Shown: positions 1 to 7,625 of the stretch, in pieces
How the letters are laid out: each line of letters begins with the position of its first letter
How positions within the stretch are numbered: the first letter of the stretch is position 1
NCBI GenBank assembly: GCA_044228695.1
Contig: JBGAUK010000014.1
Location: 1-50,787, forward strand
Source: M0108 sp044228695
GTDB taxonomy: Bacteria > Pseudomonadota > Gammaproteobacteria > Chromatiales > Chromatiaceae
Reading direction: 5' to 3'
Length of the DNA: 50,787 nucleotides
Position numbers and translations under genes: made by a program
The notes under the pieces: model-generated
Told to the model about the DNA's origin: nothing
The model's database searches: none
What the model saw: the letters and a program-made list of their open reading frames with translations, nothing else

Positions 1-105
1 CTTGGGGATCCCTGTCTCCTGCGCCAACTCGGCCACGGCGCGGCGCTGCGGGGGCAGCATCTTGGCCATGAGGCTGGCTTTGAATTCGGGTGAATAGTGG
101 GTCAT
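1..105 (-). CDS. Transposase N-terminus (partial, runs off window)
   Basis: The first 35 residues of a protein starting at the ATG complementary to 103-105 are visible; the gene continues beyond position 1. It begins MTHYSPEFKASLMAKMLPPQ and continues into a helix-turn-helix-like stretch (VAELAQETGIPK). This matches the N-terminal DNA-binding part of small transposase OrfA proteins of the IS3-like type, where this helix binds the element ends. Only the N-terminus is present, so the IS family is not certain. It lies next to a long inverted repeat and a decayed gene, which fits the edge of a mobile element. Confidence 0.6.
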   Translation of the reverse strand, partial: MTHYSPEFKASLMAKMLPPQRRAVAELAQETGIPK

Positions 106-143
106 GACTGAATGCCGGTTGCGCGTCGTCGGGGGCTTGCGCC

Positions 144-208
144 GCGCGGGCTGGCGGTCAACGTCCAGTTGCCCTCCGGGCTCCTTCCCGTTGACCGCCA
201 GCCCGCGC
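144..208. repeat. 20-bp perfect inverted repeat with 25-nt loop
   Basis: Bases 144-163 and 189-208 are exact reverse complements (20 of 20), separated by 25 nt. The arms are very GC-rich and include GGCTGGCGGTCAACG. The structure sits just upstream of the partial transposase start at 105. It could be an element-end hairpin or a bidirectional terminator; there is no T-run after either arm, so a simple intrinsic terminator is less likely. Confidence 0.75.
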
Positions 209-270
209 CAAGTTCCTCGACAACCATGATGCCCCATCCTCACATAAAATCTCCGACGGGGAGGTGACAT

Positions 271-700
271 CTATCCTGACACTGGAGGGTAGTGGATGCG
301 GCCCTGGCGCATGTTGAAGGCTCCCTCGGTCCAGCGGGCCAGGACCTGTGCGTTGCGTTCGGCCGCGAAGGCGGCGGCGACGGATTCCCGAAGCCGAGCA
401 GGCGCTGGGGGACCAGCCGGCGCAGCTCCTGGGGGTGGGCGTTGAAGTCGTGCTTGAGGCCCTCTATCAGGGCCCGGGCGATGTTGGTGGGCACGGCGGT
501 GACGAAGCGCAGCCAATAGGCGGAAAGCTTGGGGCTCAGGACAGGGACCGGCAGGATCCAGGGCGGGCTTCGGCCCGCCGCCTCGGCCAGAATGCGCATC
601 ATCTGGGCGTAGGTCAGGATCTCCGGTCCGGCCGCGTCCAGGACGGCATGGGCCGTCTCGGGCAAGCCCGGGGCCAGGGTCAGATATCCAGGCGCAACCG
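271..700 (-). pseudogene. Decayed NAD(P)-binding oxidoreductase (SDR/NmrA-like, DUF2867-type) C-terminal fragment
   Basis: Reading leftward, one frame gives a recognisable stretch, PEILTYAQMMRILAEAAGRS followed by the VPTNIARALIEGLKHDFNAH region and LVPQRLLGF (about 660 down to 392). This resembles the C-terminal half of NmrA/SDR-type NAD(P)-binding proteins with a DUF2867 tail. At about 392 the homology moves to another frame, which continues RESVAAAFAAERNAQVLARW and ends HYPPVSG at 271. The N-terminal Rossmann fold with its glycine motif is missing. The gene is therefore both truncated at its 5' end and frameshifted; it adjoins mobile-element sequence on the other side. Function, if any, is lost. 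Confidence 0.6.
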
Positions 701-726
701 GGGGTCTTGGGAGAGGGGCATGAGTG

Positions 727-2280
727 CTAGCCGGGATTTGCGGTCGGGGGTGTAGCAACCGCGCCGGATGTGAATGTCGCCTCCTCCCGGGCCGCGCTGT
801 TCGCCGCCACCAGGCAAGGGGGTCCCAAGGTCAGGATATAGGCGAGAATAGCCTTGGCCGAGGGCTGGTGAAGCTGGATCTGGCTGGGGTCCAGGCTGAT
901 GCCATTCAGGAACTGGAGTTCGAGGACATCGTGACCCCGACGGCCGCTCTCGGGGAAGATGCCGGAGTAGAAGTAGCCCAACGCCTCGGCGGCCAGGGTG
1001 AGGGTGGGGGCGGTGGGGTCCTCCAGGTCGATGGACAAGAGGATACAGGCGACGCCTTGTTCCAGGAGGAAGGCGGTGAAGGCGGCCAGTTTGTAGTGGA
1101 CGGCCTCGCCGCCGGCGGCCTCGATGAGGGCCCGGTTCCAGGTCAGGTCGCGGTGGCACTCCAGAAAGTCATCCCCGCCCAAACGTGGGAGGGCGGAGGG
1201 ATCGGCCTCCGTCACATCCAGGCCCAGCCAGTCGTAGCTATGGAGGATCATGTCCCGGTGGCGTTCTGGGAGGTAGAGGGTCCGGTGGCCCCGCGGCACC
1301 ACCTGGTGATAGTTGAAGGTGGTGGTGATGCGATCGCCGGGCCGGGCGCCATCGACAAAGACGGCAGGGCTGGAGGCGAGGCGCAGCCCGACACTGATCC
1401 GGCCTAGGGCCTCGCTGGCCTTTTGGGTGGCGACGTGATGGGTCACCGATAGGGAATAGATGGCGCGGACACCGCTCTGGTTGGCGTCCGCATGCAACTG
1501 GTCCGAGAGTTGGCGGAAGACCCCGCCCTTGCGCGCCTCGGGCAGGACGAAGGCGGCGCCCATCTCGCCCAGAGGGTCATCCTGGCGGTGGCGCATCATG
1601 GCGTAGTGGCCGATGACGGTGCCGGCCTCGTCGATGGCGATCCAGGACAGAAGTTGGCCGGTGCGGCTTTGTTCCAGGACCCGATCCGGGTAGTAGATGA
1701 CGTCCTTGTAGCCGTAGCCGTAGAGGTCCCAGGCGGCACTGGCGAGGGCCAGAGCCTCCTCGGCGGTCTGGAGGCGGCGGTAACGGATCTCGCCCTGGAT
1801 TCGGGCCTGGCGCTGGTCAGGATGCAGGATGTCATGGCCGTGGCCCGGTGGCAGGGGCGCCGGCAGCCGCTTGATCAGCTCGAATTCCTGCCCCTCCTTC
1901 TCGACGTAGCGCCACTTGACGCTGTCCATGGTCCTGGCGATCAGGAAGGTGCCCAGGCCCTGGGGGGTCTCCTCCAGAGACCGAGGCACCTGGTAATGGG
2001 GCAGACGCGCGAAGTCGAAGGGCCGGCCGGTGGCCCGCGCCGCCAGGCGGATCGCCTCGTCCTGGAATTCGATCCGGAGACGAACCGGGGTGTCCGCCCC
2101 CTCCGGAATGGCGTGTTTGAAGAAGTTGATCAAGCCCTCTTCCAGGGCCAGTTCGACCTCCCGGCGGATCGGGTCGGGTACCCCCAGGCTGCCGCACAGG
2201 TTGGCGAACAGGGCATGCATGGCACCCAGACTGGCGTCATGCCGCGGCAGTTCGATGTCGATGCGGTAGTCTTGGGTCAT
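727..2280 (-). CDS. GHKL ATPase domain (RsbW-like) fused to GNAT acetyltransferase-like domain
   Basis: The protein is about 517 residues from the start chosen here (MTQDYRIDIELPRHD); an upstream in-frame start at 2328 would add 16 residues. Residues 1-160 resemble the anti-sigma/serine kinase HATPase family: the N-box is EVELALEEGLINFFKHA (about 41-57) and a G-box-like PQGLGTFLIA follows near 130. From about 190 to 340 there is a GNAT-like fold, with GTVIGHYAMMR and the acetyl-CoA-loop-like VLPEARKGGVFRQL. The C-terminal 150 residues are not recognised. The gene lies 70 bp downstream of the PLP lyase gene and is transcribed with it. A role in regulating or modifying a partner protein is inference from the domains only. 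Confidence 0.7.
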   Translation of the reverse strand: MTQDYRIDIELPRHDASLGAMHALFANLCGSLGVPDPIRREVELALEEGLINFFKHAIPEGADTPVRLRIEFQDEAIRLAARATGRPFDFARLPHYQVPRSLEETPQGLGTFLIARTMDSVKWRYVEKEGQEFELIKRLPAPLPPGHGHDILHPDQRQARIQGEIRYRRLQTAEEALALASAAWDLYGYGYKDVIYYPDRVLEQSRTGQLLSWIAIDEAGTVIGHYAMMRHRQDDPLGEMGAAFVLPEARKGGVFRQLSDQLHADANQSGVRAIYSLSVTHHVATQKASEALGRISVGLRLASSPAVFVDGARPGDRITTTFNYHQVVPRGHRTLYLPERHRDMILHSYDWLGLDVTEADPSALPRLGGDDFLECHRDLTWNRALIEAAGGEAVHYKLAAFTAFLLEQGVACILLSIDLEDPTAPTLTLAAEALGYFYSGIFPESGRRGHDVLELQFLNGISLDPSQIQLHQPSAKAILAYILTLGPPCLVAANSAAREEATFTSGAVATPPTANPG

Positions 2281-2352
2281 GGAAAGGATGCCGCCATCAA
2301 GAGGTCGGCGCCCCCAGGCGATCCCCATGGATCGCGGGGGGCTGACCCGGGA

Positions 2353-3801
2353 TTAGAGGCTGTCGCCGAAGTCCTGGCGGAATTTGGCGACCAGTTCCTG
2401 CTGCCAATTGGAAACCGGCGTCAAGCGGCCAAAGAAGAAGCGCAGGATCTCGGGCTCCTCGGTGAATACCAGGCCGCCGATGAGACGGCGGTTGTCATAG
2501 AGCCACTGGATGCGGTCGATGGCGTATTTCACCTGGGAGAGGGTGAAGACACGCCGGGGCAGGGCGAGGCGCAACAGCTCCATGTTGGCGAAGACCTCGG
2601 TGCCGTCGGGTTCGCGCTGCTCGGACAGGGTGCCGCGCTCCATGCCCCGAATACCACTAGCGATATAGAGGGCGGAGGCCAGGGCGCCAGCCGGATATTC
2701 GGATTGGGGGATGTGATCGAGGAACTTGAGGGCATTGATGTGACAGCCGAGCCCACCCGCCGGGGTGATGACGGGGATGCCGCGCCGCTCCAGCTCTTCT
2801 ACCATGTAGGCGATAAAGATGGGCCCCTGGTTGATCATGTCCTCGTCCATGGTCTCCTCGAGACCGACGGTCAGGGCCTCGATCTCGCGCACCGACATAC
2901 CGCCATAGGTGAGGAAGCCCTCGTAAAGCGGTACCAGGCCACGCATCCGCCGATACAGCTCCTCGGAACGCATGCACATGCCGCCGCCGCGCACGCAGCC
3001 GAGCTTGCGGGCGGAGAAGTAGATGACATCGGAGAGGTCCGCGAACCGGCGGGTGATCTCGCGGATGCTCATGTCCTTGCAGGCTTCCTCGCGCTCCTTG
3101 ACGAAGTAGAGGTTGTCGGCCAGCAGGCTGGCGTCCAGGACCAGCAGGAGGCCATGCTCGTCGCATACCTGGCGGACATCGGCGAGGTTTTGCAGAGAGA
3201 AGGGCTGACCGCCGATCAGGTTGGTGCCGGCCTCCATGCGCACGAAGGCGATCTGGGTGGCGCCATGGTTGGCGATGACGGCCCGCAGCTTGGCGATGTC
3301 CATGTTGCCCTTGAAAGGATGGACGCTGACGACCTCCAGACCTTCCTCGGCGACCAGTTCCTCGATACTGCCACCATTGAGGGTAATGTGGGCCTTGGTG
3401 GTGGTGAAGTGATAGTTCATCGGCACCACGGTCCCCGGCGACACCAGCACCTGGGCAAGAATATTCTCGCAGGCGCGGCCCTGGTGGGTGGGCAGGATGT
3501 AATGCATGCCGAAGAGTTCCCGCAGCTTGCTCTCCAGGCGCGTATAGGTGGCACTGCCGGCGTAGCTGTCATCGGCGACCATCATGGCGGCCAATTGCTG
3601 GTCGCTCATGGCATTCACACCGCTGTCGGTGAGCATGTCCATGAAGACCTCGACGTTTTGCAACAGGAAGGTGTTGTTGCCCGCCTCGTTCATGGCGTCC
3701 AGGCGACGTTCCACCGGTGGCAGGTGTAGTTTCTGGACGATGCGCACCTTGTGCATTTCCAGGGGAATTGCCTCACCGCCATAAAATTTGACTGTCGTCA
3801 T
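2353..3801 (-). CDS. Beta-eliminating PLP lyase, tyrosine phenol-lyase/tryptophanase family
   Basis: The 482-residue protein aligns end to end with the tryptophanase/tyrosine phenol-lyase family, PLP enzymes that cleave Tyr to phenol or Trp to indole plus pyruvate and ammonia. Visible family marks are PTHQGR (104-109), GGQP (197-200), the PLP-binding Asp in VLDAS (D223) and the Schiff-base Lys in SARK (K266). The residues used to tell the subfamilies apart look like tyrosine phenol-lyase: TTT at 133-135, Arg389 in GMERG (Ile in tryptophanase) and RFFF near the C-terminus where tryptophanase has His. The segment after the lysine (LGCVRGGG) differs from the usual KDxxVxxGG, so substrate may differ from both. 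No tnaC-like leader or TnaB permease is seen. Co-directional with the GHKL-GNAT gene. Confidence 0.85.
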   Translation of the reverse strand: MTTVKFYGGEAIPLEMHKVRIVQKLHLPPVERRLDAMNEAGNNTFLLQNVEVFMDMLTDSGVNAMSDQQLAAMMVADDSYAGSATYTRLESKLRELFGMHYILPTHQGRACENILAQVLVSPGTVVPMNYHFTTTKAHITLNGGSIEELVAEEGLEVVSVHPFKGNMDIAKLRAVIANHGATQIAFVRMEAGTNLIGGQPFSLQNLADVRQVCDEHGLLLVLDASLLADNLYFVKEREEACKDMSIREITRRFADLSDVIYFSARKLGCVRGGGMCMRSEELYRRMRGLVPLYEGFLTYGGMSVREIEALTVGLEETMDEDMINQGPIFIAYMVEELERRGIPVITPAGGLGCHINALKFLDHIPQSEYPAGALASALYIASGIRGMERGTLSEQREPDGTEVFANMELLRLALPRRVFTLSQVKYAIDRIQWLYDNRRLIGGLVFTEEPEILRFFFGRLTPVSNWQQELVAKFRQDFGDSL

Positions 3802-3968
3802 GCTCGCTTAGGCTCCGGGTCTCGCTGGTGGGTCTGGTACGCGGACTGTTTCCGCACGTTGGGGCTGGCCGGGCCCGCAGGATTGAGGGTGGCCATTCTA
3901 CGCCCTCATGTCTGAATTTCTCGGCCCCTGAAGGGGCTGCTCCCTGCGGCCGCCCTGGGTGGGAGACC

Positions 3969-4217
3969 TCAGTCGATATTACCCTTTTGATGTTGGTCAA
4001 AGAGGAAGCCGCCCAGGGCGCCCGCGCCCGCGCCAATGAGGGCGCCCTGACCCGCATTACCGCTGAGAGAGCCGATGGCGGCGCCGCCGACCGCGCCCAT
4101 GGCGGCGCCACTACCGGCGCGGCTGGTGGTGGTGGTCCCGCAGCCGGCGAGGAGGATGGGGGTGACGGCCAGCAGTATCAGGCTGGCCCCGCGCAGGGTT
4201 CGAAATGGGTTGGTCAT
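3969..4217 (-). CDS. Glycine-zipper outer-membrane-type lipoprotein
   Basis: A small 82-residue protein. The N-terminus is a lipoprotein signal peptide with lipobox LLAGC (Cys26), so it should be lipid-anchored in the envelope. The mature part is a glycine-zipper repeat (GAAMGAVGGAAIGSLSG and GALIGAGAGALGG), as in YMGG/OmpA-like zipper lipoproteins, followed by a short polar tail. A GGAG ribosome site lies about 9 nt upstream of the ATG. Its specific role is unknown; such proteins insert into or oligomerise at membranes. A DNR/FNR-like sequence falls within the last codons. Confidence 0.8.
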   Translation of the reverse strand: MTNPFRTLRGASLILLAVTPILLAGCGTTTTSRAGSGAAMGAVGGAAIGSLSGNAGQGALIGAGAGALGGFLFDQHQKGNID

Positions 4218-4497
4218 GATGCAATCTCCGATGGATGAGGATGGTCATTGTGCAGGCTGGCGAGGCGTGGCTTCAAGGTTGTTGGCATGGCCGGGTCCCC
4301 ACGCCTCTAATTCCAGTGCGGATGATAAGCAAGCCCCGCCATTTCCGCCACTTGTGGGACCGCCAACCCGGTTAGCGGTTCCCTCTTTGCCTTGCGGCGA
4401 ACCGCCATCCTAGCTAGGATTGGCCTCTTACGCGGGATCAATGGGCGACACGTCCCGGGCCCCCAGTCCGGCGGCAACCACCTTACTGGAGCAGAAA

Positions 4498-5553
4498 ATG
4501 GGAAATTTCATCGCGGGTTTCAGCGCCCCCGCCCGGGGCCTCCTGGTCGCGGCGGCCATCGCCATTATCATCGCCGGCACCCGGTTGGCCGGCCCCCTCC
4601 TCGCGCCCCTGCTACTGGCGATCTTTACCGCCATTATCTTTACCCCCATGTTGGGCTGGATGGGCCGTCACCGCATTCCCAAGTGGCTCTCCCTACTCGT
4701 CATTCTGTTCCTGCTCATGGACCTGGGCAGCCTCCTGCTGCTCATGACCACCGGCGCCCTGGAGGGCTTGCGGGACAGCCTGCCCAGCTATCAGGAGCGT
4801 TTTCTGCTGCTGAGTTCCCAGATGGGCGACTGGCTGGAGGGGATGGGTATCGAAGGCTCCAGCGCGGCCTTGCCAGACATCTTCGACCCAAGCGAGGCCA
4901 TGCGGGGGGTACGCTTCCTGCTGTCCAACGTCGGTAGCCTGGCCGCCACCGGTGTGCTGGTGTTGATGGCGGTGATATTCCTCCTGCTGGAAACCGCATC
5001 CCTGCCGGGAAAGCTAAGGTTGGCGTTTCGCATAACGCCCGGGGGCGAGGCCCGTCTGCAGGGTCTGCTGTCCGCCATCAACCGCTACATGATCATCAAG
5101 TCCCTGACCAGCCTGGCCACCGCGGTCCTTATCGGTCTCTGGCTCTGGCTGCTGGGACTGGATTTTATCGTGGTTTGGGTGGTACTGGCCTTCCTGCTCA
5201 ATTTCGTGCCCTTCGTCGGTTCCATTTTCATGGCCATCCCGACCCTGCTCTTTGCCTTGGTTAACCACGACGTCGGGACTGTCCTCTGGGTTGCCGTCGC
5301 CTACCTGGCCGTCAATGTCCTCATCGGTAACATCCTTGAACCGCGCATCATGGGCCAGGGCCTGGGGATCTCGACCTTTGTTGTCTTCCTGTCCCTGCTC
5401 TTTTGGGGCTGGGTACTGGGCACCATCGGCGTCTTCCTCTCCGTGCCCCTGACCATGGCCCTCATGACTGCCCTGGACGCCAGTCCCCAGACCCGGCCCA
5501 TCGCCATTCTCATGGGGCCACCCGTTCCGGCCGCCGAGGAGGCGGCAGCCTAG
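4498..5553 (+). CDS. AI-2E family transporter (PerM/TqsA-like membrane protein)
   Basis: From the ATG at 4498 the protein is about 351 residues, typical for the AI-2E/UPF0118 family. The start is favoured by GGAG at 4488-4491; in-frame starts at 4441 (ATG) and 4420 (TTG) would add 19 or 26 residues without a good ribosome site. Two membrane segments near the N-terminus, a soluble middle (about 90-150) and a C-terminal bundle follow. The family signature region LNFVPFVGSIFMAIPTLLFA and NILEPRIMGQGLGIS are clear. Members export autoinducer-2 or other small solutes, or act as sodium/proton antiporters; the substrate here cannot be read from sequence. It stands alone, divergent from the lipoprotein gene. 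Confidence 0.9.
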   Translation: MGNFIAGFSAPARGLLVAAAIAIIIAGTRLAGPLLAPLLLAIFTAIIFTPMLGWMGRHRIPKWLSLLVILFLLMDLGSLLLLMTTGALEGLRDSLPSYQERFLLLSSQMGDWLEGMGIEGSSAALPDIFDPSEAMRGVRFLLSNVGSLAATGVLVLMAVIFLLLETASLPGKLRLAFRITPGGEARLQGLLSAINRYMIIKSLTSLATAVLIGLWLWLLGLDFIVVWVVLAFLLNFVPFVGSIFMAIPTLLFALVNHDVGTVLWVAVAYLAVNVLIGNILEPRIMGQGLGISTFVVFLSLLFWGWVLGTIGVFLSVPLTMALMTALDASPQTRPIAILMGPPVPAAEEAAA

Positions 5554-5677
5554 CCCCCCGCCCGTTTCATCGCTGAGTTTCGCCATGAATCCAGCCATTC
5601 GCTTCACCAAACGCCCCCCCGCCGCGCCCTGAGGCGCGACGGGCTGGACATGCTGGCCGGGGCGTCAGCCTGGTGAT

Positions 5678-6475
5678 CTAAGCGGCGGCCCGCCAGGCCT
5701 GGCCGTAGAGGGGCAGGGGCCCTTGCCACTCCAGCCAGTGGCTGGCGTCCTCGTTGGCGGCCTCCAGCAGACTTAGATAAGTGGCCAGGTCGGACCGCCA
5801 GGTCTCGGTCCAGGGTTCCATCCAGAAGACGGGGTCCAGGTACCAGGGCCAGTCGCGGCTGGGCTCCGGTCGGGCGGGTGTGGCGAGCGGTGGCGTATCC
5901 GCGCTGGTCGCGGGGAGGGACTCGGGCAGGGCGTCGGCCAGGAGGCAGTCGTACTCCAAGGTGCCGTCATCCGCCCATTGGGCCTTGGAATGGATTTTTT
6001 GCGCCAGCCGGCGCATGCCGTTGTTTTCCATCAGTACCTCGAACCAGAAGCGATCGATGCCCTGGCGCTGGGCGGCGAGGATCAGGCGAGAGAGGAGGGC
6101 GGAGCCCACCCCCATCCCCTGCACCCGGTCCACGGTGACCATGGAGAGTTCGGCAACCGCGCCCCCCGGGCTCAGACGCTGGCAGCGGGCGAAGCCCAGC
6201 GGTTCCAGCTCCCGGCCCCTGCCGTCGACCCGGATCGCGACAAAGGCGATGTGGTCTTTGCCGTCCACCTGGGAAAAGCGCTCCAGATCCTCGGGCGTCA
6301 AGGCCGCTTTTTCGATGAAGAAGCGCAGGCGGCGGGAGCGTGGCGAGAGGGCCGCGAAGCAGCGCAGCAGCAGGTCGTGGTCTTCCGGGCGGGAAGCCCG
6401 GATTACGTAGGTTGAGCCATCGGCCAGTTGGGTTGTACTGGCGTGCGGGCGATCGGGGTAAGATCGGTCGAGCAT
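5678..6475 (-). CDS. GNAT family N-acetyltransferase
   Basis: A 265-residue protein starting MLDRSYPDRPHASTTQL at 6475, chosen because a perfect AGGAGG lies just upstream (about 6483-6488); a longer in-frame start at 6556 lacks one. Residues 20-175 form a GNAT fold: YVIRASRPEDHDLLLRCF at the start and the acetyl-CoA pyrophosphate loop VQGMGVGSALL in the middle. The C-terminal 80 residues are Pro/Trp-rich and not recognised. It resembles the GNAT domain found at the end of protein acetyltransferases of the Pat type, but without their acyl-CoA synthetase part, so the acceptor is unknown. Confidence 0.85.
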   Translation of the reverse strand: MLDRSYPDRPHASTTQLADGSTYVIRASRPEDHDLLLRCFAALSPRSRRLRFFIEKAALTPEDLERFSQVDGKDHIAFVAIRVDGRGRELEPLGFARCQRLSPGGAVAELSMVTVDRVQGMGVGSALLSRLILAAQRQGIDRFWFEVLMENNGMRRLAQKIHSKAQWADDGTLEYDCLLADALPESLPATSADTPPLATPARPEPSRDWPWYLDPVFWMEPWTETWRSDLATYLSLLEAANEDASHWLEWQGPLPLYGQAWRAAA

Positions 6476-6684
6476 GGTAAGCCTCCTACACCAAGGTAGG
6501 GCCAAGGCCTGGGCGGGATCGCCGCCAAGACCGGGCGTTATTGTGCAGTGCAGCAATAATGGCCTCCTTGGCGGTTTTATTCAAGTCGCAACATGTGGCA
6601 TTTGTGCATCATGGCGGGAAATCCACCCATGGCGCTCAGAAAAATGCCTTGCCATAGGGCAACCCTTGCCCTAGATTCCCCGCT

Positions 6685-6912
6685 ATGACGATCCTGCAAC
6701 GCTTTTCGGCTTCGCGCATCCTGATTTATGCCGATGACCACCTGCTTCCTCACGTCCACATCAAATTGCGCGATGGCCGTGAGTGCAGGGTTGAGATCGA
6801 CTCCCTGAAAATTCAGGGGCGCATCGCGACTCGTGAGATTCGGGACGAATTAGCCTGGATAGCGGCGCATCGGAGATTCCTGCTCGACGAATGGCGGAGG
6901 TACAACCCATGA
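6685..6912 (+). CDS. DUF4160 domain protein
   Basis: A 75-residue protein that is essentially one DUF4160 domain: FSASRILIYADDHLLPHVHI carries the family's conserved HVHI, followed by a basic/aromatic C-terminus (LDEWRRYNP). DUF4160 genes are regularly paired with DUF2442 genes in toxin-antitoxin-like modules; biochemical function is not established. Its stop overlaps the ATG of the DUF2442 gene (ATGA at 6909-6912), so the two are translationally coupled. Confidence 0.8.
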   Translation: MTILQRFSASRILIYADDHLLPHVHIKLRDGRECRVEIDSLKIQGRIATREIRDELAWIAAHRRFLLDEWRRYNP

Positions 6913-7403
6913 GCACTTACTTTTATCCCAAGTTACAAGCGGTCGAGGCGCTCGCGCCCTATCTTCTGCGCACCACCTGGAGTACGGGCGAGGTGCTGGA
7001 GGTCGATGTGGAAGGCGTACTGCGGCGGATTCCCGTCCTCGCCCCCATCCTCTCCCCGGAGGTATTCGCCCGCGTACACCTTGGCGAGTGGGGCAACAGC
7101 ATCGAGTGGCTTGATGAGGAGTTTGGCGCCGATAACGTCTATGCCTGGGCCAAGGAGCAGGCCGGCGAGGTCAGCCATGAAATGTTCGGTGACTGGATGC
7201 ACCGCAACCAACTGTCACTCAGCCTGGCGGCCGAGGCCCTGGGGATCAGCCGCCGCATGGTCAGCTACTACCGCACGGCTCACAAACCCATACCACGCAC
7301 CCTTTGGTTCGCCTGCTTGGGCTGGGAAGCCACGCGACCCCAGACCAAAACCCTACCACGCGCCCTGCCGACGGCCCGCGAATATGCCGCTGCACACGCC
7401 TGA
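6909..7403 (+). CDS. DUF2442 domain protein with C-terminal helix-turn-helix
   Basis: A 164-residue protein. Residues 1-75 are a DUF2442 domain (LLRTTWSTGEVLEVDVEGVL, ending GNSIEWLDEEFGAD). Residues 95-140 are a Cro/CI-like helix-turn-helix (LSLAAEALGISRRMVSYYRT), suggesting DNA binding and self-regulation. GGAGG lies 8 nt upstream of the ATG at 6909. Pairing with the overlapping DUF4160 gene looks like a toxin-antitoxin-type module with this protein as the regulator; that role is inference. Confidence 0.8.
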   Translation: MSTYFYPKLQAVEALAPYLLRTTWSTGEVLEVDVEGVLRRIPVLAPILSPEVFARVHLGEWGNSIEWLDEEFGADNVYAWAKEQAGEVSHEMFGDWMHRNQLSLSLAAEALGISRRMVSYYRTAHKPIPRTLWFACLGWEATRPQTKTLPRALPTAREYAAAHA

Positions 7404-7411
7404 CTTACCCC

Positions 7412-7625
7412 AAGAACCATGAAAACCCTGCTCGCGAAAAACGCGGAGATCCTCGTCACCATGGACGGGGAGCGTTGCGAACTGAAAAACACCAGCCTCT
7501 ATGCCGAGGAGGGGATCATCAAGCAGATAGGACCAGTCTCGGCGCTCCCGCCAACGGCCGATACCGTCCTCGATCTGAGCAGGCAGATCCGGATGCCCGC
7601 CCCGCGCTGGAGCCTGATCCCATGA
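7412..7625 (+). pseudogene. Duplicated 5' fragment of 8-oxoguanine deaminase-like gene
   Basis: The 68-codon reading frame from ATG 7419 starts MKTLLAKNAEILVTMDGERC and matches the first 60 residues of the intact deaminase gene at 12767 at roughly 90 percent of positions, including the untranslated AAGAACC before the ATG. Similarity stops at about 7599 (GATGCCC) and the frame runs into 9 unrelated codons. Its TGA overlaps the ATG of the restriction enzyme gene (ATGA at 7622-7625), so translation of the fragment may feed the downstream gene. All catalytic metal-binding residues are missing. With the right-hand copy at 12760-12947 it forms a direct repeat bracketing 5.2 kb. Confidence 0.85.

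Noticed and set aside
1492..3729. A 745-codon plus-strand open frame
   Set aside because: It is antisense to the lyase and GHKL-GNAT genes and has the Gly/Asp/Val/Gln-rich composition expected of a shadow frame in high-GC DNA; no domain is visible.
7304..7621. N-terminal extension of the restriction enzyme frame
   Set aside because: The frame is open upstream but its translation overlaps the DUF2442 gene and the deaminase fragment in other frames and shows no MmeI similarity; the ATG at 7622 fits the family.
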